This document shows, in pieces, positions 60,665 through 64,000 of a stretch of DNA of 64,000 nucleotides. Location of the stretch: assembly GCA_025463785.1 (NCBI GenBank), contig JAODBD010000009.1, positions 327,725-391,724 of the forward strand, read 5' to 3'. The stretch is from Glaciihabitans sp. (GTDB lineage Bacteria > Actinomycetota > Actinomycetes > Actinomycetales > Microbacteriaceae). A program made the position numbers and the translations under genes. Position 1 is the first letter of the stretch. Each line of letters begins with the position of its first letter. Under the pieces are notes generated by a model. That model ran no database searches, had not been told where the DNA came from, and saw only the letters and a list, made by a program, of their open reading frames with translations.

Positions 60665-62115
60665 GCAGTGGCGAGAATTGGCGCGGTGCGGTGTACGAGG
60701 TTCGTCTCGGCCCGCCCGGACACGGTGGTTTCTGTGTGGCCCGGCACGAGGGCCGGGTGCTGTTCGTGCGGCACGGCCTGCCGGGTGAGCTGGTGCGCGC
60801 TCAGGTGACGGAGGATCGCGGTGGTTCGTTCTGCCGCGCCGATGCCATCGAGATCCTGGAACCGTCGGTTGATCGTGTCGACCCGACCTGTCCGGTTTCC
60901 GGACCCGGGGGCGCGGGCTGCTGTGACTTCTCGCACGCCACCCCGGAGGCGCAGCGCGCGCTGAAGGCGTCCGTCGTATCCGAGCAACTGCGCCGGCTGG
61001 CCGATTGGGAGACGGACTTCGAGGTCGAGGTCATTCCGATCCCGCCGCGCGGTACGGCGCCGCGACGCGCGAGCCGCACCGGGCTGGCGACCGGCAATGT
61101 GCGCGGCATCGCGGCGGGGCGGGTGCGGAGCGCTGCGCCGAGCCGCGCGAGCGTTGCGGTGAGCGACCTCGCCGTGAGTGATCTTGCGCCGCTGCCGTCT
61201 GCCGGTGGCTGGCGTTCCCGGGTGCGCCTGGTGGTCGATGCCGAGGGTCGCGCCGGGGTGCACGGGTACCGCAGCACCGATGTGATCACCGATCTGCGCT
61301 GCCCGCAGCCGATCGCCGGAGCCATGAACGGTATTGCCGATCGCGCCTGGACTCCGGGCGCGGATCTGGTTATCGCCGTGGACGGTGACGGCGTGCGTCA
61401 CATTGTCGAACTGGCACCCATGGAGCCGATACGGTCCGGAAATCGTGCGGGAACCCGCGACGAACGCCGGTCCGGTGGTGGTCGCAACACCACCGCGGCC
61501 CGCCGCGCGGCCGCCAGCAGTGCCCGCACGGAACGTGTGATCGAAGGCAGCGGCCTGGCCGTGCAATACGTCGCGGGTCGGCGCTGGCAGGTCTCGGCCA
61601 CCGGTTTCTGGCAGCCGCATTCCGGTGCGGCGCAAATGTATTCGGATGTGGTGGCGGAGTGGTCCGATGCCGCTCCCGGCACGTTGGGCTGGGATCTCTA
61701 CTGCGGTGTCGGCGTTTTCGCCGCGCGCCTGGCCGACCAGGTCGGCGCCGACGGTGCCGTGCACGGCGTGGAGTCCGCGCGTTCCGCGGTCGCCGAGGGC
61801 CGGACCGCCCTGCGTGATCTGCCGTGGATCCAGTTGCAGGCCGAGCGTGTCGAGCGCTGGATTGTCGAACAGCCCGACACCGCACCGGATGTGGTGGTTC
61901 TGGACCCGCCGCGCGCGGGTGCGGGCAAGGAGGTCATCGCGGCTCTCGGCGAGCGCGGACCGCGCCGGATCGTCCACATCGGTTGTGATCCAGCCGCTTT
62001 CGCCCGCGATCTCGGTCTGTACCGCAATGCCGGGTACAAGCCCAGTGGCCTGCGGGTATTCGATGCCTTCCCGGCTACCCACCACATCGAATGCGTGGCT
62101 CTGCTGGAGCGCTGA
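60661..62115 (+). CDS. TrmA/RumA-family RNA m5U methyltransferase with insertions
   Basis: This 484-residue SAM-dependent enzyme of the TrmA/RlmD group has an N-terminal TRAM-like domain, a Cys-rich segment CPVSGPGGAGCCDFSHA that may hold an Fe-S cluster, then the catalytic domain with WDLYCGVGVFAARLA (motif I), VVLDPPRAGAG, and the catalytic Cys in HIGCDPAAFARDL. It corresponds to Rv2689c. Between these are two low-complexity insertions (about residues 122-180 and 260-290) rich in Arg, Ser and Ala, the first containing an AVSDL duplication. ATG at 60661 overlaps the transporter stop, so the genes are coupled. Confidence 0.92.
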   Translation: MSSGENWRGAVYEVRLGPPGHGGFCVARHEGRVLFVRHGLPGELVRAQVTEDRGGSFCRADAIEILEPSVDRVDPTCPVSGPGGAGCCDFSHATPEAQRALKASVVSEQLRRLADWETDFEVEVIPIPPRGTAPRRASRTGLATGNVRGIAAGRVRSAAPSRASVAVSDLAVSDLAPLPSAGGWRSRVRLVVDAEGRAGVHGYRSTDVITDLRCPQPIAGAMNGIADRAWTPGADLVIAVDGDGVRHIVELAPMEPIRSGNRAGTRDERRSGGGRNTTAARRAAASSARTERVIEGSGLAVQYVAGRRWQVSATGFWQPHSGAAQMYSDVVAEWSDAAPGTLGWDLYCGVGVFAARLADQVGADGAVHGVESARSAVAEGRTALRDLPWIQLQAERVERWIVEQPDTAPDVVVLDPPRAGAGKEVIAALGERGPRRIVHIGCDPAAFARDLGLYRNAGYKPSGLRVFDAFPATHHIECVALLER

Positions 62116-62128
62116 CCCGAATTGCGGT

Positions 62129-62156
62129 GCGGGACTGCCGCTCTCCGGCAGCCCGC
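62129..62156 (+). terminator. Hairpin after the TrmA-like gene
   Basis: GCGGG-A-CTGCCG pairs with CGGCAG-CCCGC around a 5-base loop: an 11-pair stem with one bulged A, 14 bases after the stop codon. Confidence 0.65.
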
Positions 62157-62208
62157 TGGAAACGGCCTGTGCGGCGGTCGATTCGGGGCATCGGCCAAGA
62201 TAACGATC

Positions 62209-63018
62209 ATGACTACGCTGTCCGATCCGACGCTCTCGGCGGTGCTGGAACTCATCTACGCAGATCAGTCCAAGTTCCACTCGCTCGAGGGCTTGCTGCT
62301 GAGTGTGGATCTCAAGCGCCCCGAGTACACGGCGGCGATGTGGGTGAATGCCGAGAGCTATTGGGGCCGGCTGGTCACTCCGGTCTACGGCGGGCGCATG
62401 GCAGCGCTGGCCGGCAGTGCGGAGGCGGATCAGGCGCTGCTGAATCTGGCCGGACTCACCGCGCAGAAGTTCCTGCGCGGTGAGTCCCTGGAACGCAAGC
62501 AACTCCCGGCCTGGCTCCTCGGATTCCGCGCCACCCTCCTGACGGACGGCTACCAACTGCGCATCGAGCGCATCGGCGACCACCCGGGCGAGGCAACAGT
62601 CCGCTGCCGCCTCAGACCCACCCACCGCCTACCCCTGCAACTGGCCGAACACCTCGCCCTGATCGAAACCGAACTCGAACTCCGCGGCCAGCACACCCCC
62701 CTCGACCACCTCCAACAGGCAACCCGCTGCTACTCCCGCCGCGACTACCCCGCCTGCGAGGAACACCTCCGAGCCGCCCTCGACCACCTCGCGGCCTACG
62801 CGGTAGGCACCCCCGAACCGGACAGCACCAAAAACGTCTGCCACCTCGTTGATACCGGCCGTCTGACGGTCCGAGAAGGCACCCGCTTACTCCGCGACCT
62901 GCGCGTCATGACATCGACCAACCCGCACCCCCACCGCACCCGAGCCGACGCCACCCGCTTCCGCATCCAACTCACCGCAACCCGAGCCAAAACCCTCCTC
63001 TCCCACATCGAATTCTGA
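62209..63018 (+). CDS. Helical protein of unknown function
   Basis: This 269-residue protein belongs to no family I recognise with confidence. It is mostly helical. The first 130 residues include AVLELIYADQSKFHSLEGLLLSV in parts and LLGFRATLLTDGYQLRIERIGDH. The C-terminal half (HLQQATRCYSRRDYPACEEHLRAALDHLAAYAVG, then REGTRLLRDLRVM) looks like a HEPN or abortive-infection-type helical bundle, but the catalytic R-x4-H is not clear. Start ATG at 62209. The second half shows a marked C-rich, G-poor coding strand compared with the rest. Confidence 0.6.
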   Translation: MTTLSDPTLSAVLELIYADQSKFHSLEGLLLSVDLKRPEYTAAMWVNAESYWGRLVTPVYGGRMAALAGSAEADQALLNLAGLTAQKFLRGESLERKQLPAWLLGFRATLLTDGYQLRIERIGDHPGEATVRCRLRPTHRLPLQLAEHLALIETELELRGQHTPLDHLQQATRCYSRRDYPACEEHLRAALDHLAAYAVGTPEPDSTKNVCHLVDTGRLTVREGTRLLRDLRVMTSTNPHPHRTRADATRFRIQLTATRAKTLLSHIEF

Positions 63019-63115
63019 AGCAGCGCAACAGCATCAACCCGAGCCCGCAGCCAGCCAACCTCGCCTGGCACTCCGCCCGAGAGGCACACACGCCGGGATG
63101 ACGAGAGGCGACGGT

Positions 63116-63190
63116 TCAGCCCAACGTCCAATTGACGCGGATCATGGCGGACACTTCGCTCTTGCTGAGCTCCATCGGAACGATGGCGCA
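63116..63190 (-). pseudogene. Relic of a second SIMPL-domain gene (C-terminal fragment)
   Basis: On the minus strand these bases read as 24 codons and a stop, with VPMELSKSEVSAMIRVNWTLG closely matching the end of the intact SIMPL gene next to it (IPMELGESELSATIRVTWLLG). The upstream coding part is missing: homology ends around 63190. It lies 110 bases beyond the intact gene's stop. The most likely origin is a tandem duplication of which only the 3' end remains. Confidence 0.75.
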
Positions 63191-63228
63191 CGCCACCGTC
63201 GCTCGTGGGCGTCAGCTCGGCAGCAGGT

Positions 63229-63924
63229 TCAGCCCAGCAGCCAGGTGACGCGGATTGTGGCGGAGAGTTCGCTTTCGCCGAGTTCCATGGGGATGGGTGG
63301 GGCGCCGCCCATGTCGCTCTTGGCGGCGGCGAACGCTATGCGGGGCATGGGGGTTGAGGGGCCGAAGGTGTTTTCTGTGATTTCCAGCACCGGTCCGAGA
63401 GCTCGGCCTGCGCGGGCGGCGTACTGCTGGGCCTTGTCGAGGGCGTGGTCCCAGGCGGCGTCGCGGGCGCGGGTGAGGAGGCTTTCGGGGTCGCTCACGG
63501 TGAGGGTCAGGCCGCCGAGGCGCACATCATCGCCGCCGGCATCGACAGCGTGCGCGATGATCGCGGCCGGACCACCGTTCGCATTGCCCTTGTCTGCGCC
63601 GGACGGTGTGGCGATTTCTCGGAGTGTCACCGTCAGCGAGGTGCTGGCCACATATCCGACGATCTGTTCCCGATTGCCTTCGGTCCATACGGTTTCCGTG
63701 CGCACCGACAGCCCGCTGGTCGAGATGTCCCGCCCGGGCACCCCGTCGCCGCGCAGCGACCCGATCAGTGCGTCCGCGCGCTCTCCGGCTCCCGCGTACG
63801 CGGTCGCGACGGTGTCGGCTTTGGTCTCGATCGACATGGTCACCCGCATGAGATCGGGTGTGCCACCGGCACTCCCGGCTCCGAAGGTGGTAATGGTGCC
63901 GGTGTCGATTGCACTGCTGGTCAC
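63229..63924 (-). CDS. SIMPL-domain (DUF541) protein
   Basis: This 231-residue protein has the SIMPL (DUF541) domain through its whole length: GTITTFGAGSAGGTPDLMRVTMSIE near the start, DISTSGLSVRTETVW, YVASTSLTVTLRE, the LTLTVSDPESLLTRARDAAWDHALDKAQQYAARAGRALGPVLEI helix-strand (in parts), and the final strand LSATIRVTWLLG. No signal peptide is visible, unlike periplasmic BP26/OMP28-type members. Function is unknown in Actinobacteria. A 75-base remnant of a duplicate lies downstream. Confidence 0.9.
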   Translation of the reverse strand: MTSSAIDTGTITTFGAGSAGGTPDLMRVTMSIETKADTVATAYAGAGERADALIGSLRGDGVPGRDISTSGLSVRTETVWTEGNREQIVGYVASTSLTVTLREIATPSGADKGNANGGPAAIIAHAVDAGGDDVRLGGLTLTVSDPESLLTRARDAAWDHALDKAQQYAARAGRALGPVLEITENTFGPSTPMPRIAFAAAKSDMGGAPPIPMELGESELSATIRVTWLLG

Positions 63925-64000
63925 GGCGTCCTCCTCGATCGGTTCCAGGGCACCCCGATGCTACCGACGCCCGACACACCGAACCCCGCGCCGCGCGGTC

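Noticed and set aside
60409..62625. 738-codon open frame on the minus strand
   Set aside because: It covers the KimA-like tail, the TrmA-like gene and part of the next gene in antisense; composition is Arg/Gly/His-rich without any motif.

Overview
The window is a contiguous stretch of a high-GC actinobacterial chromosome. The right half, from the principal sigma factor (46949-48328) to a TrmA-like methyltransferase (60661-62115), keeps the gene order known from Mycobacterium tuberculosis Rv2703 back to Rv2689c: sigA, ppgK, suhB, cei, DUF4193, DUF3093, dut, DUF3710, hydrolase, OB-fold protein, DUF3159, ceoC, ceoB, APC transporter, methyltransferase. The main visible difference is a SigD/ShbA-like sigma gene inserted before ceoC. 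Together with the accessory genes this points to Mycobacteriales, most likely Nocardia; the genus is an inference.

Layout. 1-5478: right edge of a biosynthetic cluster (oxidoreductase fragment, cupin, malonyl-type acyltransferase, 2Fe-2S ferredoxin, TAP-type hydrolase fold lacking its serine nucleophile, MFS exporter), closed by a strong terminator. 5653-9153: two TetR regulators, a phytoene-desaturase-like FAD enzyme and a divergent DUF2834 membrane protein sharing a promoter with two identical operator half-site pairs. 9276-19982: ten overlapping co-directional genes (two flavin monooxygenases, an Fe(II)/2OG-type oxygenase, a PLP sulfhydrylase, a hydrolase and a complete Dpp/Opp-type ABC importer) that look like an organosulfur uptake and desulfurisation operon. 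19979-34612: a mixed region with PIG-L deacetylase, BrkB-like protein, DEAD helicase, SNF2-SWIM-HAD operon, acyl-CoA dehydrogenase, and an aldehyde-dehydrogenase-fold protein that has lost its catalytic residues. 34656-44441: K+/H+ antiporter pair, rhomboid-like protein, ethanolamine ammonia-lyase (eutBC, with an in-frame 18-bp repeat array in eutC), YdcF protein, Na+/H+ antiporter, MHYT sensor and beta-carbonic anhydrase.

44811-46724 encodes the most unusual protein here: a degenerate Nudix-like domain, a HipA/PI-kinase-like domain with its catalytic residues, and a C3/VIP2-like ADP-ribosyltransferase with its R-S-E residues, all in one chain next to sigA. 46949-62115 is the conserved housekeeping block, including a K+ module (two RCK/TrkA proteins facing a KimA-like transporter). 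The window ends with a protein of unknown function, and an intact SIMPL-domain gene beside a relic of a second copy.

No tRNA, rRNA, CRISPR array or insertion sequence was recognised. All function calls rest on reading motifs by eye; no database search was run.
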